This document shows positions 44,475 through 53,377 of a stretch of DNA of 64,000 nt, piece after piece. The position numbers and the translations under genes are program-made. This DNA is from Samsonia erythrinae. Its GTDB lineage: Bacteria; Pseudomonadota; Gammaproteobacteria; Enterobacterales; Enterobacteriaceae. The notes below the pieces were generated by a model. It was not told the DNA's origin. It saw only the letters and a program-made list of their open reading frames with translations, and searched no databases. The DNA is taken from NCBI RefSeq assembly GCF_004342665.1, contig NZ_SMBY01000001.1, forward strand, positions 906,950 through 970,949. Direction: 5' to 3'. Within the stretch, counting starts at the first letter, position 1. Each line of letters opens with the position of its first letter.

Positions 44475-46391
44475 TCAGGCACGGCGCGCTTCTCGCCAGT
44501 AGCCGATTAAGGTCAGATAATTGTGTTTCACTTCATTCACCAGCGCGTCATCGCTGAGTTCTTGCCGCATCCAGCGGCGTGAGGGGCCGCCGAAGATAGT
44601 GCGCCCCACGGCAAACCCCTTAACCATCGGATGCGCGGCGGCTTCGGCAAAACCGGCTCGCAGACGTTCTGGCGGCGCATCGAGACCGAGAAGCAGGATC
44701 CCGCGGCTCCATGGATCTTCGCGTTCGATCAGCGCCGAGATACTGTGCCAGCTACTGCCGGAAAGCGGCGGGAGCTTCCACCAGTCCGGCTTGATGCCGA
44801 GCTGATAGATGTGCGTCAGCAACTGTAAGTAATGGCGCTCGTCTTTATCCGGACCATTTTCCGGGAGGATCACTTCCAACAGCAGTTCATGACCGGATTT
44901 GTTACAGGCCTGCCAGACTTCCAGCAGTAGCGCATCCTGTTCGGCGCGTAGGGCAGCGGGATCGTCCGGGTGATAAAAAACCAGACATTTCACCACGTGC
45001 TCCAGCGGCCAGTCGATGAGCTGTGAACCAATGTTGCCGTGTTCGAGACGCAGAGGGCGCGAGCCCGGCAGTTCAATCGGGCGGCCAATCCACCATCCCT
45101 TACCGGTAATCGCGTTCAGGGTATGCTGACCATAGGTGCTGTCGGCGAGTATACCGCTGCGCCCTTCGAGGCCCGCTTCTTTAGCCGCCGCTTCGGCAGC
45201 GGCCAGCAGCAGGCGTTTGAGCGGCGGGATGCAGGCTTCGTCGCGCCCCGTTTCTCTGGCCAGATCGGCCAGTTGCTTACGGTGGTCAAAGGCGAAAATA
45301 CACAGCTCCGGCCACTGCTGACGGCGGCTGGTGACGCGGTGCAGGTGATTCAGCGCCTCGTCAAGATCCGGACGCGGCACCTGCTGCGCGCGCGACAGAT
45401 AGTCATCAAGCTCGGCTTTGGTTGGCATCGCCGGTGCGCAGCCGTGGCGTGAAACCACCAGTGCGCCACAGGCGTTGGCGTAACGGCAGGCCTGTTCCCA
45501 ACCCTCGTCATTCAGCCAGCCGCGCAGTAACCCGGACATAAAAGCATCGCCCGCGCCCAGCACGTTCAGGACTTCAACCCGCACGCCTTGATGAAGACGG
45601 ACGTTGTCCCAGCTAGTGGGTATCGCGTCTTCCAGAACCACGCAGCCCAGCGGTCCGCGCTTGCAGACCAGCGTCGCTTTAGTGGCATTGCGCACGTTTT
45701 TCAGCGCGGTGAGGGTATCGGTACTGCCCCCGGCAATATGAAACTCCTCTTCGGTTCCGACCACCACGTCGAACAGGTGTAGCACCTCCTGCAACTGGCG
45801 GGTGACCTGATCGGATGCAATGAAACGTGTTTCGCCGTCGCCCAACGATGTCAGACCCCATAGCACCGGGCGATAATCAATATCCAGCGCGGTGCGCAAA
45901 CCGTGACGACGCGCGTATTCCAGCGCTTTCAGTACGGCGTCGCGGGTATTGATGTGCGACAGGTGCGTGCCGGTGACGGCCAGCGCCCGGGAAGAGGCGA
46001 TGTACTCTTCATGAATATCCTCCGGCGTCAACGCCATATCGGCGCAATTATCACGGTAAAAAATCAGCGGAAAGGTGTCCTGATCTTTAATCCCCAGCAT
46101 AACCAACGCCGTCAGTCGCTCTTTATCGGTGATGAGATAGTCGGTATTAACGCCGGCACGGTTTAACGTTTCCCGCAGGAAGCGACCGTTATGTTCGTCG
46201 CCCACGCGGGCCAGCATTGCTGACTTTAATCCCTGAATCGCGGTGCCGAACGCGACGTTACCGGAGGAGCCGCCCAGATATTTAGAAAAACTGGCGACGT
46301 CTTCCAGCCTCGCGCCGATCTGCTGGGCATAGAGATCGACGGCCACCCGGCCAATACAGATGACGTCGAGCCGCTTCACTGCTGCATTCAT
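44475..46391 (-). CDS. iolC: Fused 5-dehydro-2-deoxygluconokinase and DUF2090 aldolase-like protein
   Basis: 638 residues from the ATG ending at 46391 (AGGAAAT upstream); the frame is open further but without support. Residues about 8-330 are a PfkB-family kinase: GGSSGNVAFGTAIQGLKSAM at 40-59 and GAGDAFMSG with catalytic Asp282. It phosphorylates 5-dehydro-2-deoxygluconate. Residues about 345-635 are a DUF2090 domain (ELCIFAFDHRKQLADLARET; MVKGFAVGRTIFGGPSRRWM), a TIM-barrel aldolase that replaces separate IolJ and yields malonate semialdehyde plus dihydroxyacetone phosphate. One polypeptide thus makes the substrate of IolA. Confidence 0.92.
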   Translation of the reverse strand: MNAAVKRLDVICIGRVAVDLYAQQIGARLEDVASFSKYLGGSSGNVAFGTAIQGLKSAMLARVGDEHNGRFLRETLNRAGVNTDYLITDKERLTALVMLGIKDQDTFPLIFYRDNCADMALTPEDIHEEYIASSRALAVTGTHLSHINTRDAVLKALEYARRHGLRTALDIDYRPVLWGLTSLGDGETRFIASDQVTRQLQEVLHLFDVVVGTEEEFHIAGGSTDTLTALKNVRNATKATLVCKRGPLGCVVLEDAIPTSWDNVRLHQGVRVEVLNVLGAGDAFMSGLLRGWLNDEGWEQACRYANACGALVVSRHGCAPAMPTKAELDDYLSRAQQVPRPDLDEALNHLHRVTSRRQQWPELCIFAFDHRKQLADLARETGRDEACIPPLKRLLLAAAEAAAKEAGLEGRSGILADSTYGQHTLNAITGKGWWIGRPIELPGSRPLRLEHGNIGSQLIDWPLEHVVKCLVFYHPDDPAALRAEQDALLLEVWQACNKSGHELLLEVILPENGPDKDERHYLQLLTHIYQLGIKPDWWKLPPLSGSSWHSISALIEREDPWSRGILLLGLDAPPERLRAGFAEAAAHPMVKGFAVGRTIFGGPSRRWMRQELSDDALVNEVKHNYLTLIGYWREARRA

Positions 46392-47009
46392 AGCTAGGAT
46401 TTCCTTTTTTACATATCTGCTGAGCGGGGAGGGCCTCTCCGTACACAGCCTGAAGGTTAACAATCATTTATAGTTTGAGAAATAAAAATTTCATTTGCAA
46501 ATTAGATTGAAATTTACACTTCAAAAGTGTGAAGGATCTACCACTCTGCCGCGTGAGAAGGGCGTTCGAACGGCATCGCGCTCTCTGTAGGCAATGGGGA
46601 TTTCTGGTTCGGCGGTTCCCATCTTCCTCAATGATTTTCAAAGGAAAAGGCCTGATAGTTTTGTCCGGAACACAAGGGGGATGAAAGTGAAACGGATGAA
46701 ACGCGGATCGCGCCTGACGCTGCTGTAGAAATGAAAAAACGGCGCTGCATCATGGCGTATTTTCTGACACACCCGTTTATTTTCCCGATTTCCAGCGTGT
46801 TGTTTGCCTCGAAACTGCGTGCAGGATCATGTTTCTATCACAAATTGACAACAAAATATGATCTATTACTCAAAACTAATTTTCCATATATGACCGATAT
46901 GAAATTTTTGATCTAATTTGAGCCTGTGTAAAACAACGTCAATGAGGCCGATGCCTCTGCTGTCAGACACGCGCTTATCTTCCTATAAGGCAGGTTACTG
47001 GAGTCTCCT
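46392..47009. promoter_or_regulatory. Divergent iolC/transporter promoter region with putative operators
   Basis: About 620 bp without a gene. GAAATAAAAATTTC (46479-46492) and GAAATTTACACTTC (46509-46522) start 30 bp apart, about three helical turns, upstream of iolC. A weaker GAAATTTTTGATCT lies at 46901-46914 before the transporter. A 61-codon frame at 46731-46916 looks non-coding. Confidence 0.5.
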
Positions 47010-48503
47010 ATGACAAAAGAACAATATCTCACACCTAACAAGGCGTCAGGGCCGAATAGCGATGTCCCGACGACGCCTTTCGTTAAAGTGATTGCCATGA
47101 TCGCAACGTTGGGCGGTCTGCTTTTTGGTTACGACACCGGTGTTATTTCTGGCGCATTGCTATTTATGGGCAAAGAACTGCATCTTACGCCGTTTACCAC
47201 CGGGCTGGTCACCAGTTCATTGCTGTTCGGCGCGGCTTTTGGCGCGTTGCTCTCTGGCCATCTGGCTGATGCGGCAGGCAGAAAGAAAATCATCCTCGGC
47301 CTTGCGGTGATCTTCGCTGTCGGCGCTATCGGCACCGCGCTGGCGCCTGACGTGACCTGGATGGTTTTCTTTCGTCTGGTACTGGGCGTCGCGGTAGGTG
47401 GCGCGGCGGCGACGGTGCCGGTGTATATTGCTGAAATCGCGCCAGCGAACAGACGCGGCCAACTGGTGACCTTACAGGAACTGATGATCGTTACCGGTCA
47501 ACTGCTGGCCTACATTTCTAATGCCACGTTTCATGAGCTCTGGGGCGGGGATCACTCCTGGCGCTGGATGCTGGCTGTGGCGACATTTCCTGCCGTACTG
47601 TTGTGGTTCGGCATGATGTTTATGCCTGATACGCCGCGTTGGTATGCGATGAAGGGGCGTCTGGCAGAGGCGCGTCGGGTGTTGGATCGTACCCGTCGAC
47701 CAGAAGACGTTGACTGGGAACTGATGGAGATCAGCGAAACGCTGGAAGAGCAGCGCAGTCTGGGTAAGCCGAGGTTACGCGAGGTGATGACTCCGTGGCT
47801 GTTTAAGCTCTTTATGATCGGCATCGGGATTGCGGTTATTCAGCAAATGACCGGTGTCAATACCATTATGTACTATGCGCCGACGGTGCTGACCTCGGTG
47901 GGGATGACGGATAACGCGGCATTGTTTGCGACCATTGCCAACGGCGTGGTATCGGTGCTGATGACCTTCGTCGGCATCTGGATGTTGGGTAAAATCGGTC
48001 GCCGGACGATGACCATGATTGGTCAATTCGGTTGTACCGCCTGTCTGGTCTTTATCGGTGCGGTGAGTTTTCTGCTGCCGGAAACGGTAAACGGCCAGCC
48101 GGATGCGCTGCGTGCCTATATGGTGCTGGTCGGGATGCTGTTGTTCCTTAGTTTCCAGCAGGGGGCATTATCACCGGTGACCTGGCTTCTGCTGTCGGAG
48201 ATCTTCCCGACTCGCATGCGCGGTATCTTTATGGGCGCCGCCGTCTTTTCGATGTGGATCGCCAACTTCCTGATTTCGCTATTCTTCCCCGTGTTATTGG
48301 TATGGATAGGCCTGTCCGGCACGTTCTTTATTTTCGCCGGGATCGGCGTCTTTGGCGCGATCTTTGTCATCAAATGCGTGCCGGAGACCCGCAACCGTAG
48401 TCTGGAGCAGATTGAACACTACTTGCGCGAAACGCTGAGTTCTCACGACGGGGGAAAAGGAAAGATTAGCGACTGGTCTTCTTCTCAGGTGAAGAAGGTG
48501 TAA
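47010..48503 (+). CDS. iolT: Myo-inositol/sugar proton symporter of the MFS (IolT-like)
   Basis: 497 residues, twelve membrane helices, sugar-porter family: GGLLFGYDTGVISGALLFMG, RRGQLVTLQELMIVTGQLLA, QQMTGVNTIMYYAPT and PETRNRSLEQIE. Close in layout to IolT inositol transporters; position in the iol cluster supports inositol uptake. GGAGTC precedes the ATG. Confidence 0.9.
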   Translation: MTKEQYLTPNKASGPNSDVPTTPFVKVIAMIATLGGLLFGYDTGVISGALLFMGKELHLTPFTTGLVTSSLLFGAAFGALLSGHLADAAGRKKIILGLAVIFAVGAIGTALAPDVTWMVFFRLVLGVAVGGAAATVPVYIAEIAPANRRGQLVTLQELMIVTGQLLAYISNATFHELWGGDHSWRWMLAVATFPAVLLWFGMMFMPDTPRWYAMKGRLAEARRVLDRTRRPEDVDWELMEISETLEEQRSLGKPRLREVMTPWLFKLFMIGIGIAVIQQMTGVNTIMYYAPTVLTSVGMTDNAALFATIANGVVSVLMTFVGIWMLGKIGRRTMTMIGQFGCTACLVFIGAVSFLLPETVNGQPDALRAYMVLVGMLLFLSFQQGALSPVTWLLLSEIFPTRMRGIFMGAAVFSMWIANFLISLFFPVLLVWIGLSGTFFIFAGIGVFGAIFVIKCVPETRNRSLEQIEHYLRETLSSHDGGKGKISDWSSSQVKKV

Positions 48504-48691
48504 AGGGCGTCGCTTCACCCGTTTTGTTCGCCGCGGCAGGCATTGCCGTAACGCCGACGCGGCGAACCATCTCCAGGTGTGACCTCTTTGGCATTCGGGC
48601 TGTGGCATAGCGCACGAAACTTGATGGGTTGATAGCCTGTTTTCAAAATTATCGGCTAAATTTATCCCATACGATGTCACGGGAGGCCGTA

Positions 48692-48835
48692 ATGACCGAG
48701 AAAAAAAGTAATACTCACCCCAAGGATGAAAACGAACATCCGGCGAAGGACGCCCCGAGGGATCGCGGAGAGATTCCCCGTAAGCGCGATGACAGCAAGG
48801 ATGACGTTGAGGATCCTTTCGATATCGAAGAATAG
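48692..48835 (+). CDS. Small hydrophilic protein, unknown
   Basis: 47 residues, very charged: MTEKKSNTHPKDENEHPAKD, then RDRGEIPRKRDDSKDDVEDP and FDIEE. The support is a strong GGGAGG six bases before the ATG and a biased, low-hydrophobicity composition; no domain or membrane segment. It looks intrinsically disordered. Could be a real small stress protein or chance. Confidence 0.5.
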   Translation: MTEKKSNTHPKDENEHPAKDAPRDRGEIPRKRDDSKDDVEDPFDIEE

Positions 48836-48956
48836 ACCTGTACGCTGGCTTGACGGGGAGTGAAGAGCACACTGCTTCGCGGATGTCCTCCGCACGGGCG
48901 GAACGTGATGATTGAACGGGTTGGCGACAAACTGGCGGCCAACCCGTTGAAGAATG

Positions 48957-49442
48957 CTAGTGTGCGGCAGTCGAATTGATGACCTGTGGATCCGGGATGA
49001 AGTGGTCGTCATCACCCACCACGGGAATATAAACTCTGACCCATTTATCGCCCTTAACCATCTCCCAACTGTGACCTTCGCTCTTGGTATCGTCGGCAAT
49101 CAAAATCGTTCCGGGAGACAGCAGGAAGGTCGAGCCATCGCTGACCCGGAATTTCAAGGTGCCTTGCAACGTAATGACATATTGCTTACGCGGCGCTGGG
49201 TGGGTATTCATCTCCCATGCTTCGGTCGAGTTGCTTAGCCAAAATTTTTGGGCGGTTATTTTTTCCAGTGCGGGAACGCTGCCGACGACGAAGGCAGCGT
49301 GATGGTCTGCGGTGTTGATGAGCTTGATAGCCGGTATCCGGGTGGCGGGCTCGACGTGAGACGAAGAGGGGACCGCGGAGCAGGCCGTGAATGAAACGAA
49401 CAATCCGGCAAATGCCAGAAGAAAACGCGGTATTTTTCTCAT
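48957..49442 (-). CDS. Exported cupin-domain protein
   Basis: 161 residues. An N-terminal signal (MRKIPRFLLAFAGLFVSFTA) precedes Cys21; FTAC is an imperfect lipobox, so lipoprotein or plain secretion are both possible. The rest is one cupin barrel (PRKQYVITLQGTLKFRVSDG; LLSPGTILIADDTKSEGHSW). Function unknown. Confidence 0.75.
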   Translation of the reverse strand: MRKIPRFLLAFAGLFVSFTACSAVPSSSHVEPATRIPAIKLINTADHHAAFVVGSVPALEKITAQKFWLSNSTEAWEMNTHPAPRKQYVITLQGTLKFRVSDGSTFLLSPGTILIADDTKSEGHSWEMVKGDKWVRVYIPVVGDDDHFIPDPQVINSTAAH

Positions 49443-49686
49443 TTACTGTATCCCACCTTATTTGTACCCGATAGACAGGCAACCTGTGTCTGTCAACGGT
49501 TGGCGCATTGGTTATTCAACGGCGAGATAGTACTGCCGGCATCAATCCTTCGCCAGATGGTTAAAACGATTGCAGCGATGGGCGCTCCTCTGTGGTTTGT
49601 ACTGTCTGTCTTTTCTCTGCCATCCCTTCCGGTTCCGCAGTAGGATGAATCTTTGAAACATAAACCGAGACATCAAGGGAGAATGT

Positions 49687-50745
49687 ATGCAGATATCAGC
49701 CCATCGTTTGACCGTGACGGCCCAGCGCCTATTGCAGCAGGCTGGCTGTGAAGAAAACGAAGCCTGCACGGTGACTGAGCACCTTGTGGCGGCCAACCTG
49801 AAAGGCCACGACAGCCACGGCGTCGGAATGTTGCCGCATTACGTGGAATTCATCCAAAAAGGTATCATGCACCCAAATACGCCGGCCCGTCTGTTGCGTG
49901 ACGGCGGCGCGGTATTACAGTTCACCGGCGATCGCGGCTTTGGGCAGCGCACGGGGAAAGAGGCGATGCAGGCGGCGATTGAACGGGTGAAAACGACGGG
50001 CGTGTGTCTGATGACGTTATCGTCTACCTGCCATCTGGGCCGTATCGGCACGTATGGGGAAATGGCGGCGGCAGCCGGGCTCGTGTCTATCCATTTCGTC
50101 AACGTCAACGATCTTGACCCGATCGTGGCCCCCTGGTGCGGAAGTGAGGCGCGCTTTGGGACGAATCCTCTCTGTATTGCCTTTCCTCCAACGGATCGTC
50201 ACGGGGCGTTTATCCTCGATTTTGCCACCAGCATCGTGGCATTGGGGAAAACTCGCGTCGCCTATCTGGCAGGAAAAACGTTTGATGAAGACGTCATGCT
50301 GGATTGTCACGGCGTTTCCACCAATGACCCGAAAGTCATGTGGGAAGGGGAGCGGCACGGCGCGCTGAAACCGATAGCGAAACATAAAGGCGGCGGATTG
50401 ATTTTAGCGGCCGAAATGCTGGCGGGGTTGTTGTCGGGGGGCGGGACAATCCAGCCGGAGAACACACGTCAGGGTGCGATAGTGAATAACATGACGACGA
50501 TAGTTATCGATCCGGCCGCCATGGTTTCCATGGCATGGCTGCAACAAGAATATGATGCGATGTTGGCGTACGTGCGTTCTTCCGCCGTCCCCGATCCAAC
50601 GCACCCTATTTTGATTGCCGGCGAACCGGAAAGAATGACGCAGGCGCAACGCAGCGCGGAAGGCATTTATCTCTCCGATCAGGAATGGCAGAAAATTGTG
50701 GCGGCAGGCGTATCGCTGGGGATGGAACCGACCGAATTTGTATAA
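49687..50745 (+). CDS. YbiC-like hydroxycarboxylate dehydrogenase (Ldh2 family)
   Basis: 352 residues of the NAD(P)-dependent malate/L-lactate/ureidoglycolate dehydrogenase type. AANLKGHDSHGVGMLPHYVE holds the catalytic His; RFGTNPLCIAFPP and LDFATSIVALGKTRVA follow. It resembles E. coli YbiC (HcxB), which oxidises aromatic 2-hydroxy acids, but lacks close synteny (E. coli has it behind ybiB). Substrate not assigned. Confidence 0.85.
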   Translation: MQISAHRLTVTAQRLLQQAGCEENEACTVTEHLVAANLKGHDSHGVGMLPHYVEFIQKGIMHPNTPARLLRDGGAVLQFTGDRGFGQRTGKEAMQAAIERVKTTGVCLMTLSSTCHLGRIGTYGEMAAAAGLVSIHFVNVNDLDPIVAPWCGSEARFGTNPLCIAFPPTDRHGAFILDFATSIVALGKTRVAYLAGKTFDEDVMLDCHGVSTNDPKVMWEGERHGALKPIAKHKGGGLILAAEMLAGLLSGGGTIQPENTRQGAIVNNMTTIVIDPAAMVSMAWLQQEYDAMLAYVRSSAVPDPTHPILIAGEPERMTQAQRSAEGIYLSDQEWQKIVAAGVSLGMEPTEFV

Positions 50746-50789
50746 ATAGGCTATTGTTAAATAAGGAAAGTTAACCGGGAGCAAACCTG

Positions 50790-51485
50790 ATGCGGAAAGG
50801 GGGGATATTGGCGGTGGTCATGGGCGTGCTGATTGCTCTGTCTCCCTGGGTTCAACGTCAGCTTCCACCCGGTTACGATCCGTTTTCCCCCTTGTCGGTT
50901 GATGATCCTCCCACGTTTATTACCCGGCTGAAAATGAAGCATGCGGCTAACCATCCCGCCACCTGCCTGACGGTGTTAAAGCAGGCTCAGGCAAGCGGAC
51001 GCTTACGCTTCAACGAGGTCGATGACATCAGCGGGCAGTGCCCGCTGCTTGCTTCTGTGCGGGTGCAAGGTTTTGGTTCGGTCACGCTCAGTTCCAGCTT
51101 CCTTGCCAGTTGTCCGCTGGCATTGAGCAGCACGATGTTTGTGACGCAGGTCGCCGTGCCGCAGGCGGCATCTCTGGGCATTGCGCTGACGCGTATCGAT
51201 CATTGGGGAAGCTATGCCTGTCGCAATATCTACCATCGGACAGAAGGTCGCCTGAGTGAACATGCGACGGCGGATGCGTGGGATATCGCAGCTTTTCAGC
51301 TGTCAGATGGGCGACAGGTTAGCGTGCTGAATCACTGGTCGGCGACAGACGATCGGGGGCGCTATTTGCGCGCCACATTCCAAGAGAGCTGTCGTTTTTT
51401 CGGCAATGCATTGGGGCCAGAGTATAACGCCGCCCATGCCAATCACTTTCACTTTGGGATGCGCGGCTTTGGCGTGTGTCGGTGA
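50790..51485 (+). CDS. Extensin-like C-terminal domain protein
   Basis: 231 residues, N-terminal membrane anchor or signal (GGILAVVMGVLIALSPWV), then an extensin-like domain with six or more cysteines and the histidine motifs LSEHATADAWDIAAF and AHANHFHFG, an arrangement like D,D-peptidase/M15 folds. Probably periplasmic; cell-wall role inferred. 44 bp behind the dehydrogenase gene. Confidence 0.82.
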   Translation: MRKGGILAVVMGVLIALSPWVQRQLPPGYDPFSPLSVDDPPTFITRLKMKHAANHPATCLTVLKQAQASGRLRFNEVDDISGQCPLLASVRVQGFGSVTLSSSFLASCPLALSSTMFVTQVAVPQAASLGIALTRIDHWGSYACRNIYHRTEGRLSEHATADAWDIAAFQLSDGRQVSVLNHWSATDDRGRYLRATFQESCRFFGNALGPEYNAAHANHFHFGMRGFGVCR

Positions 51486-51501
51486 GCAGCAGGCGGCGGC
51501 G

Positions 51502-51693
51502 TTAAAAATCAGCGTACTCCTGAGCGGGGATCCAGAAACCGTCAATAAATTCTTCGATAGGGAAACACCCCGCGTGACGCAGGCGTTGTTCATCCATCGC
51601 GTGTAGACACTGCCCTTCGGTATTGTAGGCGCCGACAACCAAATCATCGCAGCCATGCCCGAGATAACAAACAAATATCACTAACGCAAACAT
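51502..51693 (-). CDS. yebW: YebW, DUF1482 small protein
   Basis: 63 residues, nearly collinear with E. coli YebW: MFALVIFVCYLGHGCDDLVV, GQCLHAMDEQRLRHAGCFPI and EEFIDGFWIPAQEYADF. Several cysteines; function unknown. In E. coli yebV separates it from rsmF; the 127-bp gap here is too small for yebV. Confidence 0.9.
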   Translation of the reverse strand: MFALVIFVCYLGHGCDDLVVGAYNTEGQCLHAMDEQRLRHAGCFPIEEFIDGFWIPAQEYADF

Positions 51694-51778
51694 GTCGCTC
51701 TCCAGACATTACAGAGATTTTCCTCCGTCTATCAGGATAATTGTAGATGAAAATCAGGGGTAAAGGGGATAGAGGCCG

Positions 51779-51810
51779 TGCATCAGGTGGTTTTATCGCC
51801 ACCTGATGCA
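51779..51810 (-). terminator. Hairpin behind rsmF
   Basis: A 12-bp perfect stem TGCATCAGGTGG/CCACCTGATGCA with an 8-base loop, 11 bp past the rsmF stop. No T-tract, so efficiency is uncertain. Confidence 0.6.
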
Positions 51811-51820
51811 TAAATCACAT

Positions 51821-53275
51821 TTATGGTTCGGGCGAACGCAGGAAAGGAGACGCTCCGTCCCGAACCCGATCGCGCGGCAGGCTGTTTTTTATCCGGTTGC
51901 CGAGACGTTTTGCCAGACCAACGGGGGTGTTATGGTAGGTCAAAACCACGTCATTTGCGTCAGGGAGATCTTCCGGGTAGCTGTCTTTGCCCTGAAACCA
52001 TTCCTGCGCCGTTTGATCGTTCAGGGCATAGGCGTTATCGGCATTCGGATCCGCCAGCGCGATAACCGCTTCGTGTTGCCAGCGAAACCCCTTGGAAAAG
52101 CGTTCGGCAAGTTTCAGGCCAATTCGCGAGAATTTAATCTTGCCGAATGCATCGGCGAGTGCCGTAGGAAAGAGCCATATCTCGCTATCACGCTGCCATA
52201 ACTGGCGCTGCGCGCTGTCCCAGTGAATGCCGAGTCTGTTCGCCGCCTGTGTGATTAGCGCGCCATCTTTGGCGGCAACCGGAGAGAAGGGGAATTTGCC
52301 GACTTTATAATGGGGGGGCGGTAGCGGGGGAACGCTGGCCGTTTTACGCAGGCGGGCGACGAAAAAGCCTTCGCTGTCATAAATTTGCGGGAAAACGTGC
52401 AGGAAGCCTTCTTCCGTTGTGGCCAGTTCGGCGCCGGCGAAAAGATCGCGTAGCGACTCGACTTCACACGCATCGGGAAACTGCGACTGTAACCAGCGGC
52501 ACACCTGCTGGTTTTCCTGACTGTTTAGCGTACAGGTGGAGTAAATCATCACGCCGCCGGGTTTCAGGGCATGGAAGGCGCTCAGGATCAGGTCGCGCTG
52601 CGTGGCGGCAATCTCGTCAATGCTCGCCGGCGACCAGTGGCTCATCGCCGCCGGATCTTTTCGCACCACGCCTTCACCCGAACAGGGGGCATCCAGTAGT
52701 ATCGCGTCAAAATAGTCCGGCAGCGCGGCGCCGAATACCCGCCCGTCAAAGTGAGTCATCGCGGTATTGCTGACGCCGCAGCGGCTGATGTTGGCATGCA
52801 GCACTTTGACCCGGCTGGCTGAATATTCGTTGGCGACGATAGCCCCTTCATTATTCACGCGTGCCGCGATCTGCGTCGTTTTGGAGCCCGGCGCGGCCGC
52901 GACGTCAAGGATCCTGTCTGGCGCATTATGATGATGGAACAAGGCGCTGACGGGCAGCATGGAGCTGGCTTCCTGAATGTAAAACAACCCGCTCAGGTGC
53001 GCTAACGTATTGCCTGGTCGCGTGCCTTCTTCTTCCGCATTCAGCAGCCAGAAACCCTCTGCGCACCAGGGGATCGGCTCAAGCTGCCAGCCATAAGGCT
53101 GCACGAGCTGAAGAAAATCTTCGACGCTGATTTTTAACGTATTGACGCGGAGACTGCGGCGCAGCGGACGCTGGCAGGCGGCGATAAAATCGTCCATGGA
53201 CAGCGATGACGGCATGATGTCGCGCATCGCATCGAGAAATTCGGCAGGCAGGTTGGCTGGGGTAAATTTTGCCAC
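51821..53275 (-). CDS. rsmF: 16S rRNA m5C1407 methyltransferase RsmF
   Basis: 484 residues from a GTG ending at 53275 ([20 protein letters not shown]), chosen because E. coli RsmF begins at the equivalent point; 21 more codons are open upstream. The SAM site [15 protein letters not shown] and the two catalytic cysteines ([19 protein letters not shown]) of NOL1/NOP2/Sun enzymes are present, with a C-terminal PUA-like part. It methylates C1407 in the decoding centre. Confidence 0.93.
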   Translation of the reverse strand: MAKFTPANLPAEFLDAMRDIMPSSLSMDDFIAACQRPLRRSLRVNTLKISVEDFLQLVQPYGWQLEPIPWCAEGFWLLNAEEEGTRPGNTLAHLSGLFYIQEASSMLPVSALFHHHNAPDRILDVAAAPGSKTTQIAARVNNEGAIVANEYSASRVKVLHANISRCGVSNTAMTHFDGRVFGAALPDYFDAILLDAPCSGEGVVRKDPAAMSHWSPASIDEIAATQRDLILSAFHALKPGGVMIYSTCTLNSQENQQVCRWLQSQFPDACEVESLRDLFAGAELATTEEGFLHVFPQIYDSEGFFVARLRKTASVPPLPPPHYKVGKFPFSPVAAKDGALITQAANRLGIHWDSAQRQLWQRDSEIWLFPTALADAFGKIKFSRIGLKLAERFSKGFRWQHEAVIALADPNADNAYALNDQTAQEWFQGKDSYPEDLPDANDVVLTYHNTPVGLAKRLGNRIKNSLPRDRVRDGASPFLRSPEP

Positions 53276-53377
53276 GGTGTGGTTCCGTATCGTTATTCGG
53301 TAAAACGCGGCGAAGTGTAGCACGGATCTTTCGCGCATCGGGTAAAAACGAGAGGGCGGCGATTGCCGCCCTGAGTG

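Noticed and set aside
46731..46916. 61-codon frame in the iolC/transporter intergenic region
   Set aside because: No Shine-Dalgarno, unusual composition, overlaps a likely promoter region.
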